Source of the DNA: Gammaproteobacteria bacterium
GTDB taxonomy: Bacteria; Pseudomonadota; Gammaproteobacteria; Pseudomonadales; JAUIET01
Reading direction: 5' to 3'
Assembly (NCBI GenBank): GCA_030431775.1
Contig: JAUIHW010000008.1
Location: 62,001-126,000, forward strand
Length of the DNA: 64,000 nucleotides
This document shows positions 1-8,516 of the stretch, piece after piece (the first letter of the stretch is position 1; the number at the start of each line of letters is the position of its first letter). A program made the position numbers and the translations under genes. The notes beneath the pieces are model-generated. The model did not search any database. It was given only the letters and a program-made list of their open reading frames with translations, and was not told the DNA's origin.

Positions 1-2
1 TC

Positions 3-314
3 AGTCGAGCTTGGCCAGCGTGGCTGTCCACCACGGTGCGTTTGATGTCGCTTGGTTTGCTGGTGGCGCCTACGCTGATACCTGCGGAAAGACCCCGCTA
101 CGCGCCAGCAATTATCGTCGCACCCTTCGAATGGCTGGATGGCGGTGCCAGCGGAGCCGCTGACGCCGTGTCGTCATTGCTGCTCGGTGCCGCAGTTGCG
201 CTGCTGGCCGTGTTGCTGGTTATTGCTGCTGGAGCAGTCGTGCGACGTCGCGCCCAGGCTGCAAACGAAGCACCTGCCGGCGCTGAAGCCTCTCCACACC
301 CAAACGCACGTTAA
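3..314 (+). CDS. C-terminal part of a membrane protein (partial at left edge)
   Basis: The reading frame is open from the first bases of the window to a TAA at 312-314, so this is probably the tail of a gene that starts outside the window. The visible part ends with one strongly hydrophobic segment (about 20 residues rich in Ala, Leu and Val), then an Arg-Arg-Arg stop-transfer cluster and a short polar tail. That fits a single-pass protein with a cytoplasmic C-terminus. An internal ATG at 36 could be a start, but no ribosome site supports it. It lies 45 bases upstream of the MoxR gene on the same strand. I do not recognise the family. Confidence 0.4.
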   Translation, partial: SRAWPAWLSTTVRLMSLGLLVAPTLIPAERPRYAPAIIVAPFEWLDGGASGAADAVSSLLLGAAVALLAVLLVIAAGAVVRRRAQAANEAPAGAEASPHPNAR

Positions 315-359
315 GACAGGTTATAATGACCGGCTTTTGACCGGGTCAGTGGGAGAACT

Positions 360-1208
360 ATGGAATTTACGGGTACTGAACGATATGTGGCGACGGACGA
401 GTTGCGGCTGGCGGTTAACGCCGCGGTTCGCTTACAGCGGCCGCTGTTAATCAAGGGCGAACCCGGCACCGGTAAGACAATGCTTGCCGAAGAAGTAGCG
501 GACGCACTTGGGAAGCCTCTGCTGCAGTGGCATATCAAGTCAACCACCAAAGCGCAACAAGGCCTGTATGAATACGATGCGGTCTCCCGACTGCGCGATT
601 CCCAGCTTGGTGATGACAAGGTTCACAACATCGCTAACTACATTGAGCCGGGTAAGCTTTGGGATGCATTTGATGCGGATGAGCAGGTTGTCCTTCTCAT
701 TGATGAAATAGACAAGGCTGATATCGAATTTCCCAATGATCTGCTGGTTGAGCTGGATCGAATGGAATTTTTCGTTTATGAAACCGGGCAAACAGTCAAA
801 GCAAAACATCGGCCGATTATTATCATCACCAGTAATAACGAAAAAGAACTTCCGGATGCTTTTCTGCGCCGCTGCTTTTTTCATTTTATTAATTTTCCTG
901 ACCGCGAGACAATGAAGCAGATTGTCGATGTGCATCATCCGAATGCACAGAAAGAATTGGTCCAGGAAGCGTTGGAAGTGTTTTTTGATGTCCGCAGCGT
1001 GCCAGGGCTCAAGAAAAAGCCCTCCACCTCAGAGCTGATCGATTGGTTGAAATTGTTGATGGCTGACGACATACCCGACGAGATACTGAAAAATCGAGAC
1101 AACAGCAAGGCTATCCCGCCATTGTATGGGGCGTTGGTGAAAAACGAGCAGGATGTGCAGCTGCTCGAGCGTCTGGCCTTTATGCATCGTCGTGAGCAGC
1201 GACGCTAA
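360..1208 (+). CDS. MoxR-family AAA+ ATPase
   Basis: This is a cytoplasmic AAA+ ATPase of the MoxR/RavA group, 282 residues. Walker A is GEPGTGKT at residues 33-40 and Walker B is VVLLIDEIDKAD at 110-121; an Arg pair in AFLRRC probably supplies the arginine finger. MoxR ATPases usually work with a von Willebrand A partner as a chaperone-like pair that matures or inserts cofactors into target enzymes. Here the vWA gene starts 18 bases downstream, so the two are almost certainly co-transcribed. The target is not evident from the neighbours. The ATG at 360 follows a GTGGGAGAACT ribosome site. Confidence 0.93.
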   Translation: MEFTGTERYVATDELRLAVNAAVRLQRPLLIKGEPGTGKTMLAEEVADALGKPLLQWHIKSTTKAQQGLYEYDAVSRLRDSQLGDDKVHNIANYIEPGKLWDAFDADEQVVLLIDEIDKADIEFPNDLLVELDRMEFFVYETGQTVKAKHRPIIIITSNNEKELPDAFLRRCFFHFINFPDRETMKQIVDVHHPNAQKELVQEALEVFFDVRSVPGLKKKPSTSELIDWLKLLMADDIPDEILKNRDNSKAIPPLYGALVKNEQDVQLLERLAFMHRREQRR

Positions 1209-1226
1209 AGCGCGGGTTTCTCAGTC

Positions 1227-2402
1227 ATGCTGATCAGCTTTTTCACCGGCTTGCGTAATGCAGAGATACCTGTAACTCTGCGTGAGCTGATGGATTTGAT
1301 AGAAGCTTTGAAGCAGCACCTGGTATTTGGTGACGTCGAGGATTTTTATTTTCTAAGCCGTGCCTGTCTGGTCAAGGATGAAAAATACTACGACAAATTT
1401 GACCTGGCATTCAGCCGCTATTTTCAGGACCTCGAATCGCTTGATGACGTGATCGAGGCGTTGATCCCCGAGGATTGGTTGCGCAAGGAGTTCGAAAAGC
1501 AGCTTACCGAGGAGGAAAAAGCCAAAATTGAGTCGCTCGGTGGGCTCGAGAAACTGATTGAGGAATTCAAGAAGCGTCTGGAAGAACAAAAGGAGCGTCA
1601 CGAGGGCGGTAACAAATGGATAGGGACTGGTGGCACCTCACCTTTTGGTCAGCAAGGCTATCATCCGGAGGGGATTCGGGTCGGTTCAGACGGTAAAAAC
1701 GGTAAGGCGGTGAAAGTCTGGGACAAGCGCCAGTTTAAAAACCTGGATGATAGTGTTGAGCTGGGTACCCGAAATATAAAACTGGCTTTGCGGCGACTCA
1801 GAAAATTTGCCCGCACTGGCGCCAATGATGAGCTCGATCTGGGGGACACTATTCGGTCCACTGCGCGCAATGCGGGTCTGCTCGACATCAAGATGGTACC
1901 CGAGCGGCACAACGCCGTGAAAGTACTGTTGTTCCTGGACGTTGGCGGTTCCATGGACCCACATGTGCGTGTTTGCGAAGAGCTTTTCAGTGCTGCGCGT
2001 AGCGAGTTTAAGCATCTCGAACACTTTTACTTCCATAATTTTATTTATGAGGCTGTGTGGCGTAATAATATTCGCCGCTTTAATGACACCACATCGACTA
2101 TGGATGTGCTGCACACCTATGCCTCGGACTATAAAGTCATTTTTGTTGGCGATGCGTCTATGTCACCCTATGAGATTGCCCAACCGGGTGGCAGCGTGGA
2201 ACATTGGAATGAAGAGGCTGGCGAAGCCTGGATGCGCCGCTTCAAGCGCACCTATGACAAGCTGATATGGATTAATCCGCTGCCGGCCCACCAATGGGAA
2301 TACAGCCAGTCTGTGCATATGACCAATGACTTGGTGGATGGCCATATGTACCCGCTCACCCTTGAGGGCTTGGAAGCGGCCATGTCCTACCTGACTAAAT
2401 AA
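1227..2402 (+). CDS. CoxE-type von Willebrand A domain protein
   Basis: This 391-residue protein has a charged helical N-terminal half (Glu/Lys-rich around residues 85-135) and a C-terminal vWA fold. The metal-site motif is FLDVGGSMD, with the Asp at residue 238. The third MIDAS position is Gly rather than Ser, as is common in the CoxE-like (DUF58/VWA-CoxE) branch. It should bind the preceding MoxR ATPase and act with it in the cytoplasm on an unidentified client. The 18-base spacing to the ATPase and the 10-base gap to the next membrane-protein gene indicate one operon. Confidence 0.9.
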   Translation: MLISFFTGLRNAEIPVTLRELMDLIEALKQHLVFGDVEDFYFLSRACLVKDEKYYDKFDLAFSRYFQDLESLDDVIEALIPEDWLRKEFEKQLTEEEKAKIESLGGLEKLIEEFKKRLEEQKERHEGGNKWIGTGGTSPFGQQGYHPEGIRVGSDGKNGKAVKVWDKRQFKNLDDSVELGTRNIKLALRRLRKFARTGANDELDLGDTIRSTARNAGLLDIKMVPERHNAVKVLLFLDVGGSMDPHVRVCEELFSAARSEFKHLEHFYFHNFIYEAVWRNNIRRFNDTTSTMDVLHTYASDYKVIFVGDASMSPYEIAQPGGSVEHWNEEAGEAWMRRFKRTYDKLIWINPLPAHQWEYSQSVHMTNDLVDGHMYPLTLEGLEAAMSYLTK

Positions 2403-2412
2403 GGCGCGCATC

Positions 2413-3075
2413 ATGAATGCCACAGTGAACTCGGCACCCGGTCGGGCACTGTTGATCAGCCTGTTGTATTTCGCTTATGCGCTGTGGCTGGCGTGGTACC
2501 AGGGTTGGCAGGCTCGGGACATAGTATGGAGCATGTGGGTCGCGAGCTTGGTAGGCGGTTATCTGTACATCCTCCTGAGTATAGTCATCAGTTGTTTTTC
2601 TTCGCTTGGCCGCCAAGCGGGTCTTGGTATTGGTCGGGCGCTATTCCTACTGCTGTTTTTTACTGTGCACTTTGGCGGCTTTCACTGGATTCATGGCCAA
2701 ATTACTCAGGACTTCTTTCCTTTGGCCGAGCATGAGTTGGGTTTTGCGGGCATGCTTGAGACAGTGGCGACACAGTACTGGCCGTTTGTGCTGGTGGCCT
2801 TGTTAAATCTATGGCCGCAGTTTAACAATCTATGGCAGCGAGCCGGTACGGCCCCGGAGTTTTCCCAACCCTACAAAGCGGTGATACGTAACCACCTTAT
2901 GATCTTTTTGGTCGCATTTCTGGATCAGTTCACGGCAAGCCCTATGCTGTTATACCCATTACTGATTCTGTATTTCTTCCCGTTTGCCGAGTGGTTGGCC
3001 TGGCGGCGAGGCACTTCAGCGTTGCGGCCGGCCAATATGAAAAGCCAGCAAAGCACAACTGACCGCGACATTTAG
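2413..3075 (+). CDS. DUF6498-like multi-pass membrane protein
   Basis: A 220-residue hydrophobic protein with about five or six predicted membrane segments. An aromatic stretch (TVHFGGFHWIHG) near the middle and a C-terminal Arg-Arg loop recall DUF6498 proteins; this is from memory. The function is unknown. It is the third gene of the MoxR/vWA operon. Its last 60 bases overlap the convergent methyltransferase gene, so the two genes share coding DNA on opposite strands. Confidence 0.75.
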   Translation: MNATVNSAPGRALLISLLYFAYALWLAWYQGWQARDIVWSMWVASLVGGYLYILLSIVISCFSSLGRQAGLGIGRALFLLLFFTVHFGGFHWIHGQITQDFFPLAEHELGFAGMLETVATQYWPFVLVALLNLWPQFNNLWQRAGTAPEFSQPYKAVIRNHLMIFLVAFLDQFTASPMLLYPLLILYFFPFAEWLAWRRGTSALRPANMKSQQSTTDRDI

Positions 3076-3792
3076 CGATTCCACACCACGGCTCATTGGA
3101 ATGCTAAGCTCGCCAGTTGCCAGTTCGCCGATTGTACGAGAAACACCATCGGTTTCGGACCCGAGAACGAATACCCCGTTAGAGGGGCAGTCGCTGTCGA
3201 ACAAGGTGCGCTTTGCCTTGGCGCTAAGTACCCAGAGTTGGTGGCCATTGAGCGTGAGTTGTCGTGCGGCTTGTGGCAGGTTTTGGCAGTAGACCAGCGG
3301 AGCTCGTAAAGCAGTTCCGGCACTCGCCTTGATAATCAGCGGGTTCAGGCCATTGTGCCCGCGGCCGGCGATCAGGATCGCATCCACACCGGCGGCCACG
3401 CATGAGCGGATGCACATGCCGATGTTTTGTGGATTGCTCAGCTGGTCCAACAAAATGATGCGGGCTTGACCTGGTGGGGGTGAATTGGCCAGCCATTGGT
3501 CAAATGGTGTCAGTTGTTGACAGTAAATGTCCAGCGCCACCCCCTGGTCCTGGCGTCCGTTGCGAGAAATCCGACTCAATGCCTGGCGACTGTGCCAACT
3601 GATCGGCAGGCCGAGTTGTTCAGCGGCCTGCCTGATTTTGTCGATCTGCCCTCCGGGCTTATTGCTCTCGGCCAGATGCAAACGATCGACGACCAGTTCC
3701 GTCGCATGCAGTGCCTCGAGTACCGGGTTGCGACCATAGATTGTTACCGTCTTGGCGAGCCGGCCTCGCTTTGGGTCCTGAGTGGCTGACAT
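3016..3792 (-). CDS. TrmH/SpoU-family RNA 2'-O-ribose methyltransferase
   Basis: A 258-residue SPOUT methyltransferase that should use S-adenosylmethionine to methylate a ribose 2'-OH in rRNA or tRNA. The N-terminus has the substrate-binding start IYGRNPVLEAL seen in RlmB-type enzymes. The knotted catalytic domain carries motif 1 (DQLSNPQNIGMCIRS), motif 2 (VLGSETDGVS) and motif 3 (IPMSRGVESLNVAVS). It resembles RlmB, but the exact site cannot be decided from sequence, because the divergent motif 2 (ETDG instead of EGKG) leaves TrmH-like paralogues possible. Its 3' end overlaps the convergent DUF6498-like gene by 60 bases. The ATG is at 3792. Confidence 0.88.
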   Translation of the reverse strand: MSATQDPKRGRLAKTVTIYGRNPVLEALHATELVVDRLHLAESNKPGGQIDKIRQAAEQLGLPISWHSRQALSRISRNGRQDQGVALDIYCQQLTPFDQWLANSPPPGQARIILLDQLSNPQNIGMCIRSCVAAGVDAILIAGRGHNGLNPLIIKASAGTALRAPLVYCQNLPQAARQLTLNGHQLWVLSAKAKRTLFDSDCPSNGVFVLGSETDGVSRTIGELATGELSIPMSRGVESLNVAVSCALLAFHIGRPQR

Positions 3793-4040
3793 GGCTTATA
3801 AATTGCTCGATGAATATTCGGTGCTTTGCCGCCAGGAGCGGTCGTGGTATGGTAGGCGCTGCTTGGCGAGGCATTTTATAATAACTCACCAGCTGGGCGA
3901 TCGGGCCGGTGTCCGGGAAGCTTCAGACGGTAAACTATTGAAAATCGTGGCGCTTTTCCAAGCATTGGAGCCGGATTCCCTACAATAAGCGGGCCGGTTA
4001 TGATAAGTTTTCCGTACCTTTTGAATGGGAGTTAACACAA

Positions 4041-4490
4041 ATGACACAGAATCAACTCAAATTGCTGATTGCAAGTGGGGTAACTGCATTGGCATTGGCA
4101 GCTTGTGGCGGTGACGATGGTAAATCGGCAGCCGACGCGATGAAAGACGCCGCTGATAGCGCGACAGAAGCGGTAGGGGATGCTGCGAAGTCAGCGGCCG
4201 ATGCTGCCGGAGACGCGGTTGATGCAACGGTTGAAGCCGGTGGGAATGCGGTTGACGCTGTTGGCGATGCCGCCAGCGACGCTGCTGAAGGTGCCAAGAA
4301 CATGGCATCTGATGCCGTAGATGCAGCCGGCGATGCTGCAGACGCCGCTGGTGATGCGGCCAGCGATGCGGTTGACGGTGCGAAAGACATGGCAAGCGAT
4401 GCCGCTGATTCAGTGGGCGATGCCATGGATTCTGCCAAGAGCGACGCGGCTGACAAGCTGAAAGAAGGCGCTGACAAGCTCGCCGAGTAA
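4041..4490 (+). CDS. Ala/Asp-rich repeat lipoprotein
   Basis: A 149-residue exported lipoprotein. The signal peptide ends in a lipobox (LALAACGG, Cys22), and the mature chain is almost entirely Ala, Asp, Gly, Ser and Val in degenerate repeats such as DAAGDAADAAGDAASDAV. The pattern predicts one long acidic amphipathic helix, as in LEA-like or apolipoprotein-like stress proteins. I see no catalytic domain. Asp after the lipidated Cys is absent (Gly-Gly follows), so outer-membrane sorting is more likely than inner-membrane retention. A GGGAG ribosome site precedes the ATG and a hairpin terminator follows, so it is probably a single-gene transcript. Low-complexity composition makes any homology call unsafe. 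Confidence 0.85.
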   Translation: MTQNQLKLLIASGVTALALAACGGDDGKSAADAMKDAADSATEAVGDAAKSAADAAGDAVDATVEAGGNAVDAVGDAASDAAEGAKNMASDAVDAAGDAADAAGDAASDAVDGAKDMASDAADSVGDAMDSAKSDAADKLKEGADKLAE

Positions 4491-4509
4491 GTTCTTCTTC
4501 AGCAACTCC

Positions 4510-4538
4510 ACAGAACCCGGCCTTCCGCCGGGTTCTGT
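4510..4538 (+). terminator. Hairpin terminator after the Ala/Asp-rich lipoprotein gene
   Basis: A perfect 11-bp inverted repeat (ACAGAACCCGG / CCGGGTTCTGT) with a 7-base loop lies 20 bases after the stop codon. Only a weak T-rich run (GTCTACTTTCCC) follows, so intrinsic termination may be incomplete, and the next gene starts 36 bases later. Confidence 0.6.
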
Positions 4539-4573
4539 GTCTACTTTCCCATCCTCCTGACAGTGTTCCCGCC

Positions 4574-6697
4574 GTGGTTAGCATTTTCGTTCGGCTGCAC
4601 GCAGCACTCATCGTTTGCCTTTTCATTGCTATCCCTTGCCTGGCGCAGAGCGGCCAGCAGTCTTCCCCTCAGGAATCCGTAGATTGGCCATTGCACGGTC
4701 TGAATCACGCTGAACAGCGATACAGTCCGCTGGCTGACATCAACGATGGAAATGTCAGCGAGCTCGGTTTGGCCTGGTTTACCGAGACCGGCTCCAGTCG
4801 CGGACTGGAAGCCACGCCGCTGGTGGTCGACGGGCGCATGTACCTTACCTTGAGCTGGAGTGTCCTGCTTGCGCTGGATGCGCAAACCGGTGAAGAGTTG
4901 TGGCGGTTTGATCCGGAGGTGGATCGTTCCCGGGGATACTACGCCTGTTGTGACGTTGTTAATCGCGGGGCAGCTTATGCTGACGGTCGGCTGTATTTCG
5001 GTGCGTTCGATGGTCGATTAATCGCTGTGGATGCGGAGAACGGGCAGCCAATCTGGGAAACCCAGACTGTTGATACCCGATATCCATATTCAATTACCGG
5101 TGCGCCGCGGGTAATCGATGACAAGGTGATCATTGGAAATGGCGGCGCTGATTTCGGCGTGCGAGGCTATGTGTCGGCCTATGACAGCCGCAGCGGCGCA
5201 TTGCTCTGGCGGTTCTATACGGTACCCGGCGACCCGGCAAAAGGCTTTGAAAGCCCGGCGATGGAGATGGCAGCCGAAACCTGGAGCGGCCAGTGGTGGA
5301 CGCTTGGCGGCGGCGGTACAGTATGGGATTCGATGGCTTACGACCCGGAGTTGGACCTGCTGTATATTGGCGTAGGAAATGGCTCACCGTGGAATGCTGA
5401 ATTGCGCAGCCCTGGCGGCGGGGACAATTTGTTTCTAACGTCCATTGTGGCGCTCAGGCCGGACGATGGTAGCTACGTTTGGCATTATCAGACAACGCCC
5501 GGTGAGCAATGGGACTATACGGCGACCCAGCACATTCTGCTTGCCGACATGACTATCGATAATCAGAACCGCAAAGTTTTGCTGCAGGCACCCAAAAACG
5601 GCTTTTTTTATGTGCTGGACAGGGAGACCGGGCAGTTGATTTCGGCGGAGCCCTATGCGCGGGTCAATTGGGCCAGCCATGTTGATATGGAAACCGGGCG
5701 GCCGGTGCGCACCGCACAAGCTGACTATCTGGCCGGGCCTCAATACACTCTGCCGTCGCAGGTCGGCGCGCACAACTGGCATCCAATGGCCTATGAACCC
5801 CGCTACGGCCTGGTTTACATTCCGGTTATTGAGCAGGGCTATAAATATTCCGCCGAGCAACCGTTTGAGCCAATCCGTGGCTTGAACACTGGTCTGGATC
5901 TGTTTGAACCCACGCCGCCACCGGATGTGCTGCGAGCATCATTACAGGCCATGCATCATGGCAGCCTGGTGGCCTGGGATCCGATCGTGCAGAAAGCGCG
6001 ATGGCGGGTAGATTTGCGCAAGCCCTGGATTGGTGGCTTGCTGGCGACAGCGGGCAACCTGGTTTTTATGGGGCATTCAGGCGGCCATCTTAGTGCTTAC
6101 CGCTCGGATATTGGTGAGGAGGTCTGGCGTGGCCTGACTCAGGTTGGCGTAATGGCGCCGCCGGTGACTTACAAAGTCAATGGTAAGCAATACGTGGCCG
6201 TGCTGGCAGGCTGGGGAGGCTCGCCCAGTCAGTACAGCGGGCCCGAGCGCGATCGTTTACCCGCCAGTAATGGCCGTGTTCTGGCCTTTGCATTAGGAGG
6301 TGACACCCCATTGCCGGCCACCCGTCCGCTTCCAGAACTGCCCGAGCCGCCAGAACTCGAAGGCGACGGGGTGACCCTGGAAACCGGAGAAAAGCTGTAT
6401 TCACTGCACTGTGGGCGATGTCATGGTTTTGGTGCAGAGAGCCATGGCTCCATACCAGATTTGCGCTACATGGACAGCAGCACGCATCAACAGTTTGAAG
6501 CAATCGTTCGTGGTGGCTTGTACGCAAACCGCGGCATGGTTGCGTTCAATGAAATATTGAGTAGCGTCGAAACCGAGTCGATACGTCAATTCATTATTGC
6601 CAGGGCCAGGGCAGATTGGGAATTACGCCAGCAGCCGCAATGGTGGCGCCGTTTGAAACGCTGGCTCTGGGATGTGTTGATGCCCCTGGTGGTTTAA
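4574..6697 (+). CDS. PQQ-dependent alcohol dehydrogenase with C-terminal cytochrome c domain
   Basis: A 707-residue periplasmic quinohaemoprotein of the type I/II PQQ alcohol dehydrogenase group. It starts with a signal peptide (cleavage near CLAQSG) from a GTG codon. The eight-bladed propeller begins near residue 38. It has the vicinal Cys pair at 125-126 (ACCDVV), characteristic of PQQ dehydrogenases, a probable active-site WDYTATQ, and repeated W-motifs. After about residue 590 a class I cytochrome c domain follows, with haem site CGRCH (613-617) and a likely Met ligand in NRGMVAF. It should oxidise an alcohol or aldehyde and pass electrons through its own haem. No PQQ biosynthesis or partner cytochrome gene is nearby, so the substrate is unknown. 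Confidence 0.92.
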   Translation: MVSIFVRLHAALIVCLFIAIPCLAQSGQQSSPQESVDWPLHGLNHAEQRYSPLADINDGNVSELGLAWFTETGSSRGLEATPLVVDGRMYLTLSWSVLLALDAQTGEELWRFDPEVDRSRGYYACCDVVNRGAAYADGRLYFGAFDGRLIAVDAENGQPIWETQTVDTRYPYSITGAPRVIDDKVIIGNGGADFGVRGYVSAYDSRSGALLWRFYTVPGDPAKGFESPAMEMAAETWSGQWWTLGGGGTVWDSMAYDPELDLLYIGVGNGSPWNAELRSPGGGDNLFLTSIVALRPDDGSYVWHYQTTPGEQWDYTATQHILLADMTIDNQNRKVLLQAPKNGFFYVLDRETGQLISAEPYARVNWASHVDMETGRPVRTAQADYLAGPQYTLPSQVGAHNWHPMAYEPRYGLVYIPVIEQGYKYSAEQPFEPIRGLNTGLDLFEPTPPPDVLRASLQAMHHGSLVAWDPIVQKARWRVDLRKPWIGGLLATAGNLVFMGHSGGHLSAYRSDIGEEVWRGLTQVGVMAPPVTYKVNGKQYVAVLAGWGGSPSQYSGPERDRLPASNGRVLAFALGGDTPLPATRPLPELPEPPELEGDGVTLETGEKLYSLHCGRCHGFGAESHGSIPDLRYMDSSTHQQFEAIVRGGLYANRGMVAFNEILSSVETESIRQFIIARARADWELRQQPQWWRRLKRWLWDVLMPLVV

Positions 6698-6729
6698 GGC
6701 CAACTGTCCTTTTTGTTTGGCAGCCGGTC

Positions 6730-6987
6730 TCAGGAGCTATAATCCGGAATGGTATTGAGGTGTATTACGCCAAATACCATCACCAACAGAAAGCCAATGA
6801 TTGCGGGCTTGTGATGCGCGCGTATTTTCCGCCTGAACATCAAACATTCCAATAGATGGGCAACTAACAGAAAGATTCCGACCACTATTAAGGTTTGATC
6901 CAACCACCCCGGTGTCGGGAGAAACAGGTTGGCGACAACCAGTATCCAGACAAGGATAATCAGAGATTTTTGTACAACTAAGCTCAT
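6730..6987 (-). CDS. DUF1145 family small membrane protein
   Basis: An 85-residue protein with two or three hydrophobic segments and a Phe-Arg-Arg-Lys loop (CLMFRRKIR), ending FGVIHLNTIP. The pattern matches the DUF1145 family of Pseudomonas-type genomes. The frame stays open further upstream to 7173, but that stretch has no hydrophobic or family-like sequence and would run into the amtB promoter, so I place the start at the ATG at 6987. No function is known. It is divergent from amtB and shares its upstream region. Confidence 0.7.
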   Translation of the reverse strand: MSLVVQKSLIILVWILVVANLFLPTPGWLDQTLIVVGIFLLVAHLLECLMFRRKIRAHHKPAIIGFLLVMVFGVIHLNTIPDYSS

Positions 6988-7074
6988 TACTGACTCAATC
7001 CGTTCAAGTTTTATGGCGACATCGGCCAAGTATATACCAGCCATTATAGATTGAAGTAGCCCGTCGAGCAGGTC

Positions 7075-7090
7075 GGGCACGCATTTTGCT
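7075..7090 (+). promoter_or_regulatory. Sigma-54 promoter of amtB
   Basis: GGGCACG-CATT-TTGCT matches the sigma-54 consensus TGGCACG-N4-TTGCW at every position except the first T. The invariant GG and GC are in the right spacing. It lies 112 bases upstream of the amtB ATG, so the transcript would begin near 7102. This implies nitrogen-limitation control through RpoN and NtrC. I could not find a convincing NtrC site nearby. Confidence 0.75.
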
Positions 7091-7201
7091 GTGCACCTTT
7101 GTGAAGCAAAAAAAAGCGCTGCAGGGAAGCCGGGCGCGCCAATAGGGTGCATTAATGGAGCAGGGTTGCTCAAATTGGTGCATGGTTCAGAGGGTAAAAA
7201 A

Positions 7202-8509
7202 ATGCAAGTTAATTTCCGCGATCGGCGTCAGCCCATACTACTGATACTCATGTTGTGCTTGTCAACAGGAGCAAGCGCGCAAAACGGTCTTAGCGGCGCC
7301 AATTCCGGCTGGATTCTGACCTCCACGGCGCTGGTGCTGTTCATGACCATTCCCGGGCTCTCCCTGTTCTACGCGGGTCTGGTGCGTGCCAAGAACGTAT
7401 TGACAGTGCTAATGCAGTGTTTTGCGATTGCCTGTATGGCTTCGGTGCTTTGGTATCTGATTGGCTACAGCCTGGCTTTCGGCGCAGGTGGAGATTACGT
7501 CGGTGGGTTTGGCAAAGTGCTGCTAAACGGAATCGGCGAGGACAGCCTGTCCGGCGACATTCCCGAAACAGTGTTTGTCATGTTTCAAATGACTTTTGCG
7601 ATCATCACCCCGGCCTTGATTGTCGGTGGGCTGGCCGAGCGCACCAAGTTTTCTGCGGTGATGCTTTTTTCCGCGCTGTGGCTGATTCTCGTCTATTCAC
7701 CAATAACCCACTGGGTGTGGGGCGGCGGCTGGCTCGGGCAGCTGGGTTTGCTTGATTTTGCCGGCGGCACAGTGGTGCACATCACGGCTGGCGTTGCGGC
7801 ACTGGTATCCGCCATGGTGATTGGTAATCGCAATGGCTACGGGACGGTACCAATGCCACCGCATAATATGACCATGACAGTGACTGGAGCTGGAATGTTA
7901 TGGGTCGGGTGGTTCGGTTTCAATGCGGGAAGTGCACTGGCGGCCAATGGTGATGCCGGTATGGCAATGCTGGTGACTCATCTGTCAGCTGCCTGCGGGT
8001 CGCTGATGTGGATGGCTTGTGAGTGGGTTCGCTATGGCAAACCCAGTGTGCTGGGTATTGTGACCGGCATGGTGGCGGGTCTGGGTACGATCACGCCGGC
8101 CTCTGGCTATGTTGGCCCTGGTGGCGCGATTGTTATTGGCTTGAGTGCCGGCTTCGTCTGCTATTTCGCAACCTTATGGATCAAGCAAAAGCTCAGGATT
8201 GATGATTCCCTGGATGTGTTTCCGGTCCACGGTGTGGGCGGTATCCTGGGAACATTGCTGGCTGGTGTGTTTGCGAGCACTGAGTTGGGCATGTTCAGTG
8301 GCCAAGGTCTGGCCTCCGGTGTGAATTCAATTGGCCAGCAATTGGGGATTCAGTTGATCGGCATTGTTGCGGTATTTGTTTATACCGCGGTGTTGACCTT
8401 TGTAATACTCAAGCTTGTTGATGTCTTGCTGGGTCTGCGGGTGAGCGCTGACGAGGAAACTGAGGGCCTGGACATCGTGCTGCACAATGAGCGTGGTTAC
8501 GATTTATGA
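7202..8509 (+). CDS. amtB: AmtB ammonium transporter
   Basis: A 435-residue inner-membrane ammonium channel of the Amt/Rh family with a cleavable signal peptide (ends near GASAQ) and eleven expected helices. The family motifs are present: the pore-lining His in VVHITAGVAALV, the second His in FPVHGVGGILG, and WVGWFGFNAGS. The frame is open further upstream, but the ATG at 7202 follows an AGAGGG ribosome site and starts the signal peptide, so it is the likely start. A sigma-54 promoter lies 112 bases upstream. The usual glnK partner is not adjacent, so the PII regulator, if present, is encoded elsewhere. Confidence 0.95.
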   Translation: MQVNFRDRRQPILLILMLCLSTGASAQNGLSGANSGWILTSTALVLFMTIPGLSLFYAGLVRAKNVLTVLMQCFAIACMASVLWYLIGYSLAFGAGGDYVGGFGKVLLNGIGEDSLSGDIPETVFVMFQMTFAIITPALIVGGLAERTKFSAVMLFSALWLILVYSPITHWVWGGGWLGQLGLLDFAGGTVVHITAGVAALVSAMVIGNRNGYGTVPMPPHNMTMTVTGAGMLWVGWFGFNAGSALAANGDAGMAMLVTHLSAACGSLMWMACEWVRYGKPSVLGIVTGMVAGLGTITPASGYVGPGGAIVIGLSAGFVCYFATLWIKQKLRIDDSLDVFPVHGVGGILGTLLAGVFASTELGMFSGQGLASGVNSIGQQLGIQLIGIVAVFVYTAVLTFVILKLVDVLLGLRVSADEETEGLDIVLHNERGYDL

Positions 8510-8516
8510 GCCGGGT

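Noticed and set aside
3782-3988. 68-residue plus-strand frame before the lipoprotein gene
   Set aside because: It overlaps the divergent methyltransferase start and has no ribosome site or recognisable sequence.
4057-4626. Long minus-strand frames opposite the Ala/Asp-rich lipoprotein gene
   Set aside because: They are shadows caused by the low-complexity GC-rich repeats. They are Ser/Ala- or His/Arg-rich with no domain, and one crosses the terminator.
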